From positions 62,001 through 126,000 of the forward strand of contig WBMZ01009446.1 in assembly GCA_013400975.1 (NCBI GenBank): DNA of 64,000 nt, in the 5' to 3' direction. The stretch's first letter is position 1. Each line of letters opens with the position of its first letter. The position numbers and the translations under genes were made by a program. Below are positions 42,494-56,147 of the stretch, in pieces. This stretch comes from Atrichornis clamosus. Taxonomy: Eukaryota > Chordata > Aves > Passeriformes > Menuridae. The notes beneath the pieces were generated by a model. It had not been told where the DNA came from. It was given only the letters and a program-made list of their open reading frames with translations, and did no database searches.

Positions 42494-45400
42494 CTGCAAT
42501 AGTTATGTAAATATAGACAAGAAACCTGGAATAATAATAAGAAAAAAAGAATGATATGCAGATATAATGCAGAGTTAAGTGATCACATACATCTTAATAA
42601 TACTATGAAATACAAGTACTCTACATACTATATCCAGGGATAATAGTTATCCCATGTGTTCTACTGAAATCCAAGAAATCCACAGGTTCTTAGGACACCT
42701 AGATAGTAACACTTTCCTAAAGAAGCTACTGAACAACTCCTATAACCTTATTGAGTGGAAATACAAATTCCTCTCCTAAGAAGGATAAAGCATCAGTCCA
42801 CCTTGTTAAAAAAGAGTATATACTAAAGATAATAGTCCTCTGAGGTAGATTTAGTGGATTAAGGCTCTGAATGCCCATTTAGTCTCTCCTTCAAGCACCC
42901 TGCACCACTCTTGGAAAGAGTTATTTTAGGCATCTACTCCAATGAAAACATGTCTTGCAACAAATTTGCTAAGTAAACTGTGGGATCTTCCTGCAGCTTT
43001 GAGTTAGGTATTCCAGCTTCTCCTCACTTCAGAACTCTTTCTAATACACAGATGTAGATAGAATACAGAAGACTTCATGAAGGTGCTGAGGTGCTACCTT
43101 ATGTTCTGTACCTAGGCTCCTATTCCTGGAGTTCTGACTCCACTCAAAATAGACAACATCAAAATACTTTGTCACTTCTAGCCTGAAACCAAAATCTAAT
43201 AAACTGTCAGCATATTCTCAAACACCCTTCCCCTCCTTTCATATGCGATGAAGTGTCAGAAATGAAACTCAAGGGAAATATGTTCTTTGAAATGTGCTAA
43301 TTTCCCCCCTCAACCAAGTAGGAGAGATCACATTAGCCACGCAGAATGATTCTGGCTCCCTCCTTAATTTCTGCATTCAGGATCAAGGTCTAACTGAGAA
43401 GAACGCTGAAGGGGTGAAAAGTAGCTGCCTGCAAGCCCCATCAGCATCACCAGTGACCTACAAAGAGTTATGCAGCCTTAGAAATCCAAATGGTGCTTAC
43501 ACAGTGCATCCTCAGTAAATGGACATCCACTGAGAAAATACTTCCCAGATGCCACACAGATCAGGAAGTTCACAGTGATCAGCATTAAGTCACCTTGAAG
43601 AGAACACTTCCTCAGCTCTGGCTACAGCTGTGAAACACACTGCTATCCAGTCCATAAGGAGTTAAAGTTGCAAAGAAGCAGCTGCTTTACAAATGTTAAA
43701 TAGTTGTTTGTGCTTCCTGAAGTTACTTAAAGCAGTAACTTCCCTGTGCTAAGAATTTCCCTCAATTTTCACATTACAGAAGAAATTATGCCTCTTAATT
43801 GCTGCTGTAAATGATCTTTCTCTTTGTATAGAACTCTGAGCAGAGACTGGAATTGAAAACGAGTATTGAAGTGTAGAGTTCAACCTCTCATCCTAACCTA
43901 GCACATCAAACTCTCCAATTCTTACTGTCACTATCTGTAACATAAATTTGCGTTTCAAAATCAAAATATTCCAGTAGATTAAAGTTCTAGAGATGTACTA
44001 CTTGGAGCTGTTGGGATGCTGACTGGGGCACCATGGGAGAGGGCAAGTTGCTTATTCACGTTCCAAATGATCTGGAGTGCTGCATGCTGTAATGGAACCA
44101 CTAATTATTTGTCACGGCAGATTAGAAAAATTACAAAACTCATCAAAAGAGAGAACACCTTAGTTCTAGATTTGCATGAATATTTATACAAACTGGAACT
44201 GCACAAGGTGACATGCCTACCTCCGGAATACTCAGAAAGTGGTTAAGGCATACACCAGGAACTCATGAAAAATACTCAGACTTTCCTAGAAAAATAAACT
44301 GACCTTTCATACATTTTAAATGAGCACCCTAAATAGCTGGGGAAGGGGAGAAGTATTTTCTCCATTCCATTTTTGGCACATACAGTTTACTATGCTCCTG
44401 CTGCAGTGAGCAAAGGGAAGGAGAAGAGCTTCTGTCGGGAGTGCCTGAGAGCACTCCAGCACATTTCCTGCAATGAAGTGCTCTCCCGAAAGCTGATTTT
44501 ATTCCATTGACTACAGATGTCTGCTCTTCTCCAGTTAAACTAGGCTCTTACACACTGTTCTCCTGAACTTTATGTCATCTCCTCTTTACAATACCACTGC
44601 CAATAACAAGGTGCCCTCTCTGTGCAATGCATTTGACCCAGGATTTACAGGATACTCTTTGAAGTATTCCACAAGTGAACCTTGACTTTTATTGTTTCTT
44701 CTCCAAGCAACATTTCAGTTCTCCTTATGAAACTCTGAAAACCTGATTATCCACTTTATTGTGTTGTTCTTTCATCATGTAAAATGAGTATTGCAGTGAT
44801 TTGAGGGTATTTTAAAATTAAATTGCATTTGCTTTGAACAGGTACAAATGAATGCACAAGCAGAGGTGAAACAGGCATGTGCAATTAGAATGATTGGGAA
44901 AGTAATACCCCTGAGAAATTGTCTCATACTGTCTACCTCTGCTACTGCAACATTCCAATGGGATACCTATTGAATCTACTGCTGGGATGTTTGGATATAA
45001 TATGGGAATTCAACCTCAGAGAGGCAATTCACCCAAATGGCTTGAAATAGAACATTATTGAAAATGACTTTAGGTTTGTCAGCACAACTGGGTGCGCTTG
45101 GTGAATATATTCAAGATTAAATCTGGCATAATTTAGCATGAATACAACAGCTGCTAAGTAGAACTAAACATTGCTTTGACACAGCATTATCTGCTACAAA
45201 ATAAGGCCAGGCCTCTAAGCGCAGATCAATGCAAAGGCTTCAATTTCAAAACCTGAAATATTTATACAGCAGATTGCCTTTTCCTCCAGATAATTTATTT
45301 AAGGCTCTCTTGTAACTCAGACATTTTGTCCTACCCTTTTCATAGAAAAATGCATATATTTTGACAGTTTATTCAAGAGTCTACTCACCAACTTGTACAA

Positions 45401-45978
45401 AATGAGATTTTCTATACCTACATACCTCCTATGTACTCAAGAACATGTCACTTGTTATGTTGTCTGTGCTTCTTGCTGATACACTCATTGTGACTAACAA
45501 CATGAACTAAAGGTTGATGCTATGGTGGAGCAAACAGGAGTCAAGGTAAATAAGAATGCATAACCAAAGTGCAGTAATATTTTAGAAAAAGCATAATTTC
45601 AAAAGGGAGGGAGTTTACTATGTACAACAAAAGAACCAGGATCAAGTGAAAGACATCCACCTTTTTTTCACTTAAAAAAACCCCAAAATGCTGCTTTTTA
45701 CAAATGACCTACAGAAAGCCACAAGAAGAATGAAAGCACCAGTGAGCCTGAGGTAGACTATATGGCAGAAGCACAAAACAGTTTGGTCCCAGAGGTCTCT
45801 TCACTAGTACCATTTGGCCATAACAAAAACAGGTACATCGTAAACACTGAAGGAGCTAGGAAAAAAGCATGTATACAAAAGGGATCATTTGCAAGGCAGA
45901 ATTCAAGATTCCTTTTCGTACCATAAATCAAATGGCACAAGGATGTCCTTCTCAATTTTAAGAGCTCCAGAGCAAATG

Positions 45979-46400
45979 AATCACAGAATCGTTGAGTTGG
46001 AAAAGACCTCTAGGATCATTGAGTCCAACTATTATCCCAGCACTGCCAAATCTACCACTTACCTATGTTTCTAAGTGCCACAGCTACATGTGTTTTAAAC
46101 AACTCCAGGGATGAGGACTGAACCACTTCCCTGGGAAGCCTGTTCCAGTGCTTAGTAATTGTTTCAGTAAAGAAATTTTTCCTAATATTCAATCTAAACC
46201 TTCCCTGGAGCAACTTGAGACTGTTCCCTCTTGTCCTTTCACTTGCTACTTGGGAGAAGTCATTGGTACATCATGGGTTACATCCTTCCCCTCTGAAGGA
46301 AGCCTCCATACTACCCCCTCAGGCTGCTTCTCCCTGCATCACGTCCAGGCAGAAGAATTACGACTGGGCCAGGTCAGTATTTGCCAGAGAGTGTTAACAG
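45979..46400 (-). mobile_element. CR1 LINE, 3' fragment
   Basis: Read on the plus strand this is the reverse complement of a CR1 tail: CACAGAATCGTTGAGTTGG, AAAGACCTCTAGGATCATTG, then the part that usually reads CTTCCCTGGGAAGCCTGTTCC, and a 5' region around ACTGTTCCCTCTTGTCC. Stops are frequent. The left edge (the element's 3' end) is sharp; the right edge is approximate and is followed by a CA repeat. Confidence 0.88.
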
Positions 46401-46426
46401 CTGAGCAGTATCTGTGACTGCAGAGC

Positions 46427-46456
46427 AAACACCCACACACTCACACACACACACAC
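46427..46456. repeat. (CA)n microsatellite next to CR1
   Basis: Imperfect CA tract just beyond the right edge of the CR1 fragment at 45979-46400. Confidence 0.9.
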
Positions 46457-48429
46457 GGGGTACATTTCACTACAAGGTACCAGTACTGAGCAGCACTGAT
46501 TCCTTATCGGGATATTAATATGGACAGACACACTCTCAATGGACATTTCAAAGGTCAGTCAATTTTGGCTTCAGGTGACAGAGGAGACACGTTTTTCCTC
46601 TACCTGTCTTCAACATGAGTATACAGCATCTTTAATTTTCTTTAAATGCTGCTGCAGTATTTCTTTATTAGGATGTAAGAGGCATAACAGAGTGTATTTT
46701 ACTGAAATTCAACCTAGTGCAAAGTTAAAGAGTATTTTCTAAAAGTAATATTGTTTCACAGAGACACTGATTTTGCATTCCCACTGCATTACATTATTTT
46801 TAAGACAAAAGGTCTTTATGAATGTGAATGGAAACCAAGGTCAATGTAAGAAATGTAAAGGGGTTATAAAACTGCAAGACAGAACAACTGGAATATTTCA
46901 TACACATTAGGAAAAAAAAGCATTCTCTTCTATACAGACATGATTGAATTAATGGGGAACAAGTTAGACACTGGAGATTAGAGAAAAATTACTACTGAGC
47001 AAAAAACTTCCTTTGCTTCCTTTCTCTAATACCTGCATTTTTTCTCACAGTGAAAGACAGATGTAATTAGAATATAGGAAAAATAAACAGTTTTCAAGGA
47101 AATCTGCTTCAGAGCAGTCTTATATCCATAGAAACATGAAAAGCGATTTCAAATGATGTAAATGTATGTAATGACTTGTACAAGTGTGTTGAAGATAATA
47201 ACCAAAAAGCACAAAATGCTTGATTTTGAGGACAACAGCAATACCTTTATCACTTAATGGAAGATCTTATGTGCTTTTCACAACTATGCTAATTATGCAA
47301 GCATCAATAAAATAATTTAAAATATTTTTTAACAACTGCTTTTGAATTCCACAGTTCTTTTCTTAGCTTATCTTTTATGTGCAATAATAGGTAAGATAAA
47401 AAAATCTCTAATTGGAAACAATTATTTAAATTAAAATCTTTCAAATGGAAACAGATAACAATGCACTTAGTGTTATACTACGTAAATGGCATAGACACAG
47501 TACTAATAAAAACAATAACACTATTTAGATATTGCCTTTATTCTAACTATTTTTATGGAGGTAACATTACATAATAGACTAAACACTCATGTATATGGCA
47601 ACAGGCCGGAGTAGCATTCAAAATTCTGCTCTTGAATAGTCAATTCAGTCCCCACTGGTTTGCTTTCCCCATCCATCTCTTAGCTATTAGATGTAAGTTA
47701 TCCAAGTTACGGTCTGTTTCCAGGTGGGTGGTCTTAATCTACTTACCACAGAACATGTAACACTAGAGAGGTACACCAAATTAGAGCTATTTCTCATCCT
47801 CTAGAACCCTGAAAAACACCACACTGCTTTCCTCCATGCTTTTAATTTGTCACAGTCTACTATAGATAGATATATAGACCTCTTTAAAGTCATCAGGGAA
47901 TACTAAATCATCTTCCTGTTTATGAAGCTTAAGCCCATTACTTTGGCTACACTGTACGTGCAGTAGGAACATCCATGTAAAGAGAACTGGATGAAAAAGA
48001 AACTGCACAGATAGAACTGAATTCAACAAGATGTCCTCAGCACTAATTCAGATACTTCAGGTGTTAGGTGGTCGTAAGTACTTAGCCATTTTCAAGGTAT
48101 TTTGACAAAGGCAGATGGCCTTGTGTGCCACACTCTAAATGTTCTCAGCAGTTCTATATACAGCAAAAAATCATCAGCCTGGTCACACTCCTGAAATATC
48201 CCTACACTCAGCATTACCCTTTTGGCTCTGCCACTGTACTTACACATTCACAGTGGTTTCCTTCCTTTCCACAATCCAGACACAATTTCCAGTCTCTCAT
48301 TCTCTGTTTTCCACTATGGGAAAGCCACTTTGGCCTTGAAACGTCTTTATAGACAATCCTATATTAAGGCCCACCAGCTGGTTTGTTATTCATCAAAGTC
48401 TGATCTGTTTTGTTATATAGTTCAATTCA

Positions 48430-48830
48430 TGTTTTTATTAAGTGGTTTCACATGGTAATAAGTCAAATACTTTTCAAAGTCTTTTACCATCTGGTACCAT
48501 TTTACCATCGACACCATCACCTTACCAAACTTGTAATTTTATCAGATATTAAGAAATTAAAATGAAGTTTTCGTCAATCATTCGTTTCACAAGCTCTACA
48601 TTCCATAAAACTCTGCTGAGTAGAATCAATTTTACTCAAGGCCTTTAATTCCCTATCAGCTGAGTCCCCAATCAGCTTTTTCCATATGTTCACTGCGATT
48701 TATATCAGGCTATATTTACCCTGCTCAATCTGCTTGTCTATTCTGAATCTGGGCAGAACACCAGCTTTCCTCCAGTCTTAAGGAACATATTAAAAATGAA
48801 AACCTGTGAACCAGAACCCCCTCACCGGGT
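48430..48830 (-). mobile_element. Probable very old CR1-like fragment
   Basis: The stretch has several short matches, in the right order, to the antisense of a CR1 reverse-transcriptase region: around AAACTCTGCTGAGTAGAATC, then TTTTTCCATATGTTCACTGC, TATCAGGCTATATTTACCC, and CAGCTTTCCTCCAGTCTTAAGG. The matches are too diverged for a firm call by eye, and both edges are uncertain. It could instead be another CR1/L3 clade member. Confidence 0.5.
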
Positions 48831-51772
48831 CCTCTGGAATTCACAGGTAGACCCATTGCACCTAGACTTGCTAATTACATAAAATCATGCATCTTCAACA
48901 CATTTTATTCAATATCTACTAATAGTTACTATTACTTAAAAACCTCTCCATCCTGATGTGATGTACCATAATTTTTCTTCCAATTTATCATGTTACTTGG
49001 AAAATATAACAACTGCAAGAGAAGAAAATGATTGTGAAGTACATCAGAAGACAGTGCCTACCCTGTTTCTGTTCCTAAGACTTGGTCTTATAAAAAACCC
49101 AAATATTTGTCTGCTTGTCTCTGCCATGGCAATGAGCAACACATCTGCCATGAGAACAGAAGCTCTTTCACACAAGTATCAGTACTGGCTGTACATCTGC
49201 ACAGCCCCAGCACAGTGAGATCTGACCACTTCCAGCATAACTTCAGTATCAACTGAACCAGTGACAGAGAACAGCTTCAATTATGCACTCATTCTGCATG
49301 GCTACTGAACTGCACTTGGACCAGGACATCGGACACCCACCCAGCTGATGCACCCTTGCACGAGGCTGACTCCTCTGGCCTGCCAGGGCTGAGCAGGGTT
49401 GGTGCTGTTCTTCCCTAAACACCATAAAATTTCATAGCTGCTAACTGTAGCTCTTTGGTAAATCACTATAAGCACTGGGATACAGATAAAAAAGCAAAGA
49501 TATGGTTCTTAAAAATTTCACTCTTGTTGCAGGTGTCTGCTCTAGAAGTACAAGTGCCCCAATCTGTGAGCACCAAAAAATGCAGGGAAAAAAACCCCAA
49601 ACAACTAAGTACAGAGGCCAAATGTCTAATTAAGGGATGCAGGTAAGCCTGTAAGCTCAGTCATGTGTCACAGACTTGAATCTTTAGAGCAGCCAGTTAG
49701 AGTTGGTTTTTAAAACACTGGAGCAAGGCTAATCTGTCTTTTGACAGTTGTCTTACATGTTCCCTGAAGGCCTATATTGGATTTGGCCCTTCTGAGGATT
49801 TAAACAGAGCAGCACTTACTTTCTAGATCCTGCTCAGCTTAAATTATAAACTGCTTTGGATGGGGTGACTATATACACAGCAGAGCAAAGCTGTGGATAG
49901 CCCTCAAACAGGAAGGTAAGCCTCGTAAACCTGGCAAGTTTAGATGCCTCTAGAGTCAAGTCAGCATCTGAGCAGCACTCTTCTAATGCAAATTTAAACA
50001 GATGTCTCAGTCTTGCTTGGGTCCTTTCTGGTGTCCTAAATTCTTGACTGGATTCAGACTTTCTCACCTTTTTTACCTCCTCACATAAAACAAATGATGG
50101 AATGGAGCATAAAAATAACAGTGTGGTGACATCTATTTCAGCGGTTGTTTAGAGTCATTACAGCCTGAACAAATATGCTTCATCTCTTACACATGTATGT
50201 ATACTTTACTGTCTTTCAAAGACTTGGCTGAAGTGGTTGAATTGAGAGTAACTTTGCAAATCTGCTGAAGACCATGAGTTTACACAGGAGGGACAAAATG
50301 CATAACCTACATCCATTTAGAGAGAGCTAGTTTGGCTTGAAGCAAATCACTAAATATGGGGATAAAGGAGAGGAAAAAATTCTACTTGATCATTAAAATT
50401 CTTAGGAAGTTAGAAAGTATTCGGAGCGAGTGAGAGAAAACAAACTAAGAAAACACATTTTTACAGCACGTGGATGGTAAAAACAGGCACCTAGATGGTG
50501 GTATCATTAGGATAGTTCTTCATGCTTTGACACTTTTAGAAGCACACAAATGATCTCGTCGCTCATTAAGTACAAATAATTCAGCACAAACTTCTACAAG
50601 ACAAACATTTTCAAGTAGCCCATCCCTTTCCCTCTGAAAGGTTTTCCAGTAGAATGAAACAGTGCTTATGAGAAAAAATATCAGAGTATCATCAGCCTGC
50701 TACGACAGCCATACCACAGTGTGCAAAGAGAACCAGAAGGAAAACTGTGGAATGAGGAGAAGGAAAGCACACCATCAACCTGAGTGAAGACTCCCAATTC
50801 AGTGACTAGTTAGTTCCTTGTAAATATGCAAAGGGAATGCTCAGCTGAAATGCTCCCTGAAATGTTAATTTCTTTACCCAGAAGAAATGATGAAACAGAT
50901 TTTTTTTCTATTTTTCTAATTTTTTTCCAGCCACCAGAATTCAGAGCAGGGGCTTCAGAGAGCTACCTAAGGAGAAGGTAATACATTCTGTATTACACTG
51001 GTTAATTACTTTCTTTGCTTCCCTACAGCTAACCCCAAAGCACTAACTGTCCAGAAGTATTCCTGCAATCCTGGAGACATTCTTGTGAAAAGCATACTGT
51101 GCAAAAGAGCAGAATCTGATTCACAGACAGGGCAGCTCCTCCCTTTGGGAAGTAGAGCAGAAACCACTAATATTAGCATGAAATGCCAGAATAGTTATGC
51201 TAAAGAGGAGGTCACTCAGAATAGGGACAGTGCCAGACACTGAGGACTAAGGCATTCTGTCAGATATAAAACCCTAACAAGTACACGAACAAAGGAGGGT
51301 AAACAGTGCAGAGGGAACAAACTGTACAAACTCCAGCTAGCTGCCCAGGGTACATTTTTTGGAGATGGGGGTTGGGGACTAGCCACCTATATGCAACACC
51401 TATTTAACAGGTAAAAGTTAGCCTGTTTGCTCATTTAATTTTAATTAATTCTGTTAAGTAGTTACAATTACATCTGATACAAACACTTCAACACTATAGA
51501 AATATTCCTGCCTTTCTCTCTAGAAGTGAGAGCTGATAATGTTCACAATGATTATGGCTGTGCAAATCAAGTCTATTCCGGCTTTAAACAGCACTGATTC
51601 ATGCCCACTGCTCCCAACAGAATTATGTGAGACATAAGCAAACAAGCCAACTTATAATTTGTTTGCAGATATCACCAGTGTTGTAGTACATTTCATAATC
51701 AGGTCACCACGCTCAGGAATGCTGCTGAGGATCTTATGTGCAGGGGTGACCAGTGCCCTAACAACAGGCAGA

Positions 51773-51811
51773 AAGAACCTGCCAATTTCAAGAACTTGCC
51801 GATTTCAAGAC
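51773..51811. repeat. 17-bp tandem duplication, 2.3 copies
   Basis: The unit AAGAACCTGCCAATTTC at 51773-51789 is followed by a copy with two changes at 51790-51806 and a partial third copy. Confidence 0.85.
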
Positions 51812-52016
51812 TTTCTGACTTTATCACTTCTTTATATCTCTAATTTCCCCTCACTCTTAAATCATTCATAACAACTCACAAATTGCTAATTAACTTTGTC
51901 ACCTTCATAAAACTGGCCTGCTGCAGCAGGACACCTCAATTCTATAGCTAAAATAAAGCAGGGAAGGTTGGCATTCAAGTTGGGATTTTTTTCCCTGCTG
52001 CATTTGTTTTTTTTCC

Positions 52017-52505
52017 TTGACTTTCTACTCAGCCCTAGTGAGGCTACATGTGGACTGCTGTGTCCACTTCTGGGCTCCTAAGGGCAAGATAGACATGGAA
52101 CTCCTGGAGCGGGTCCAGTGGAGGGTGACAAAGATGATTCAAGGACTGGTGTATTTCACTTACAAGAAAAGGCTGAGAGACCTGGGCCTGTTGAGTCTCA
52201 AGAAGAGGCAACTGAGAGGGGACCGCATCAATGTCTGTCAGCATCTGAAAGGAAGGTGTCAAAAGGATGGAGCCAGGGTCCTCTCGGTGGTGCCAGATAA
52301 TAGGACAGGAGGCATCAGGCAGGAACTGATGCACAAGAAGTTCCACCTGAATATAAGGAAGAACTTCCTTACTATGTGGGTGACGATGCACTGGACCAGA
52401 TTGTCCAGAGAGGGTGTGGAGTCTCCCTCACTGGAGATATTCAAGAACCATCTGGATGCAATTCTGTGCAATGTCCAAATGGACAGACCCAATATTGTTG
52501 TGTTA
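52017..52505 (+). mobile_element. CR1 LINE, ORF2 C-terminal fragment with a residual 164-codon frame
   Basis: The reading frame 52017-52511 gives typical CR1 ORF2 end text such as ELLERVQWRVTKMIQGL and KKRLRDLGLLSLKKRQLRG. It lies beyond the reverse-transcriptase catalytic core and so encodes no full enzyme. The usual CR1 3' tail with terminal octamer-like repeats is missing, so the copy is truncated at both ends. The open frame is probably left over rather than selected. Confidence 0.88.
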
Positions 52506-55230
52506 TACTAGTGGGAAGATTCAAATAACAGATATAATTTAATAAAATTCGTATTTTTAGGATTTCTCCTTCGTTTTGCTGGTGTTAATCAAATCTGTGA
52601 CTGGCTTCATCTGAACTTGGCTTGATTAAGATTTGTTCTATAATTTTTACTGCAGCTGATTCTGTTAAATCTCTGTTCCCCAGCCATTTTCTTGTATCTG
52701 CATTATCAAAGACCAAAAAAAGAGAATTTATTCAAAAATATAAATGAAATACCGATTTTTATGCATTTCACATCTATGTAAATGTGAAAAATTTATCTGC
52801 TATTATGACGCTAGAAGGATTAGTATGGTTTTTTAATTGAATGTATTTTTTAGTTTAATGTATCAAAAATAAAACCCCACAGCTTAATTCTCACAATAAA
52901 TCTCACACTTCTAATAGAGTTTTAAAACATCATTATCAAACTGAAACCTAAATGGGATGTGTTAACCTACATTTCCATGCAGTTGCTCTTTCATTTGAAA
53001 TATATTTTATATGTTAAGAATATTTTCAATTTTCCATTTAAAAGAATCAGAGAAGACACTTAATACCACTGAAATAACATAATTTCAGGTACAATTTAAG
53101 CAAGAAGCAATAGGACAAAGCAAATAACCAGGGCACGAGCATGCCTTTTTATAAAATCATTAATTCAAACCTTAAGGGTAAAAAAAGCTCATTTATTCAT
53201 CAAGAAGTTAATCCAGTTTGCTCCCTAACTGGGAAATAGCTTTCCCTGCATTTTTTTTTCGTGTATGCTATTCATTAATGAAACAAAAAAATCTTACCCA
53301 GAATTTCAGATCTATTATGTAAGTAAACATTACACTTTAATGTAAAAATTTACATTGTTCACAGAATCATTTGAATTTCACATTCATATTACCACTGAGG
53401 AGATAAAAGAAATTTCTTTCACACTGCTATGCTTACCACTGTTTTCTTTGACTTTTTAAAACTAATTTATCCTTTCTATCAAAATCTCAAATGCAAACAA
53501 CACACATTGCAAGAATAGCATTTTTTTCTGTTTAAATCAGCACAGTCACACCTATAGATGAGGAAAAACTTTTTCCCATTCAAAGCACTCTCTCAAATAG
53601 TCTATTTTCTCATTACATTAATACTATCCTAGGCATACATGATAGCCTCCCATAAAATTAATACTGAATATTGAATTAAAGAAAGATTCTTCAAGGTGAA
53701 GGAAAAAATAGAATTGCAAGTGGAAAATGCAATACAAAATCCCAAAATGACTAAACAAAATAATATTCCTGAAATTTTGTCGATAGTGCTGCAAAAGCAC
53801 TTCACTCCACGACCTGTAAACCAGACTGTAAATTGGTACTAGCAGACTGATAAGCAGATTACTTTATCCACACTAGAGAATGACTACAGTTAATGACTCA
53901 AAAATAAAAATAGCTTATTTACATATATACATATGTAATATTTGTATCACAAATGAGGCATCCAAAGTAACACCTGCTTCTTATGACCGTATGTCTAGGC
54001 AGAGAAACAAGGCAGCACCAAAATGAATTGAGTTCCTATTCTCATGAAAAGACATGGTTTTATAATTACGTATCCATTTTCTTTCCAAACTACCATTTTT
54101 TCATAAGCCAGGTTCTTTGCTAAATTTCTAGACATACACAAAAAATGAAACTCGAATTACTCTCCAATAACACAGAGCACACTAACAGCAATTTCTCACA
54201 ACACAATTATAAACAACTATTTCACTAAATTTTGCCAGTTCTAATTTTTTTTTGCAGTTGTAACATCTAATGCATCTTTTTCATGCAAATGTGGTATAAA
54301 ATATAAACATTTCAGAAGGAAAAACTTCAAGAAACTACAACAGTAAAAGCAAGACATTTAAAAAGTGAAAATATATCATTCCTAATTAGCTCTGATTACT
54401 TCAAACACTTGGCTACGCTTTACAGTTTTTATAAATTATCTTACTCTTTGAGGCAATTTTCAGTCAATCCAGTCATAGTTAGAATAACAGTGCATCAAGG
54501 CAGCTTCTCAGTCAGACCCTTCTCCTTCACACATCTTGAAATATTGATCCTTCAAAGAAAAGGACTGTTCACTTGACTCTCAAGCAACACCTGCAGGTGA
54601 TACAGCCATATTAGCAGAAGACTGCTGGATTTCAACACACAAAGAATGAAAAATTGATATAAATCAACATTAAAGGCCAAAATTATTTTCCCAGACGTGC
54701 TAATTTGAATTGAGAAAGATGCTGTTGTCCAAGGATTTTTAATTTTACATTAAATTGCCTTACTGCTTATTCACCAGAGAAACTGCAGTATAACTAAGAC
54801 TAGAAAGTATTCTTTAATCTTTAATATATAATTAAATTTTGGTGGTTTTTCAATTTATCCAGAGATATAGTACCACTTAAAACTGTGCTTTGTTGTATTC
54901 ATTTTAATCAAATGTTATTTTAATTGGGTCTGTAAGGACATGTAGAAACTACTGCACCATAGGGAAGAAACTAATTTTTGATCTTCTGTTCTTACATCTC
55001 TGAAACTAGCCTGGTTTTCAGTCTCACCTTTAACTTCCCTTCAGGCATTATTCCCTAGGGTTCCACAGCTTCAATCCCCAACTCAGATTTGCTCAAAAGA
55101 ATAATGTATCTCAAGCTTCTGGAAAGCAAGACTCGTGGAAATGGGGATGCCTTACCAAATTTTCTGTAAGGTCTATGGGAAGAAGTTGAAACCTAAAGTT
55201 GAGCTCCTGGGAAATGCTTCCAGAGCACAT

Positions 55231-55283
55231 GGATATATCACAAACAAAAAGGATATACCACAAACAAAAAGGATATACCACAA
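55231..55283. repeat. 20-bp tandem repeat, 2.6 copies
   Basis: The unit GGATATACCACAAACAAAAA occurs at 55231-55250 (one mismatch), 55251-55270 and, in part, at 55271-55283. Confidence 0.9.
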
Positions 55284-56119
55284 CTCTACCCACGACGTAG
55301 GTTCCTGATGTTTATGAAGGTTGCCACCGTGTGAGTACACTACAAAACTGGAGGGCCTCCTTCCAAAAAGGAGGAAGAAATCAAGGCAAGACCTTCCTTA
55401 GACGAGCAGTTGTGAATGTACTGCATCTCTCCCTCCCTCACCCTGATTTCTACTAAGCACCATTCCTTCTAGAAGACAGAAAGGGGCTGCCTTTCCTTCC
55501 TTCACAAAAGCTGTAAGCTAGCCAGGCACCACCAGACTGGTAGAAGAGCTATTTTCCATACTGCTGAGAGTGTAGCTACATAAGAAGAGAAAGTATGATG
55601 GGAAATAAAGCCCACCAAGGGAAAAAACCTTAATCAGACTCTGAATAAGAACAGTCTACCTCATATTGAAGTAGAGGGTTTGAGACATAGCTTTTCTTGC
55701 CAGAACAATAAAATACTGAATCAATAACACCCTCTCACAGAGGGCAGTTACAACAGCTGAGACTGGCTAGAAAATCCAGGCAGCAAAATTAGGGCAACTC
55801 CTTTCCAAGACCTCATTCCTTCCTTGCTTACAGGAACTTGACTCAAGCTGTTTCACTGCAATTATTTGGTAAGTAGTTCACTAGTTTCTAGCCAAAATGA
55901 CAGGTTAAATTCATAACTATATTCTACAATTCAGTTAGGTTCAAATTTTCTGGGCAACATTTAATTTGAAATTAATAGTTTTACTCCCCGTCAGAGTAAA
56001 ATTTAAGATAGCAAATCAACTTTCATCTCTAAATGCATGAAAACAATGTTTTTGATTCAAGAGACATTAAAAGTCCTAAGGATGGGGGGGTGGGGGATGT
56101 GTTGAGATTTTATACATTT

Positions 56120-56147
56120 GGTTGGTTGGTTGGTTGGTTGGTTGGTT
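56120..56147. repeat. (GGTT)n simple repeat
   Basis: Seven near-perfect GGTT units. A G-rich run (GGGGGGGTGGGGG) lies 30 nt to the left. Confidence 0.9.

Noticed and set aside
52017..52511. A 164-codon plus-strand frame as a host gene
   Set aside because: The translation and flanks are CR1 ORF2 C-terminus; it has no start context or independent support.
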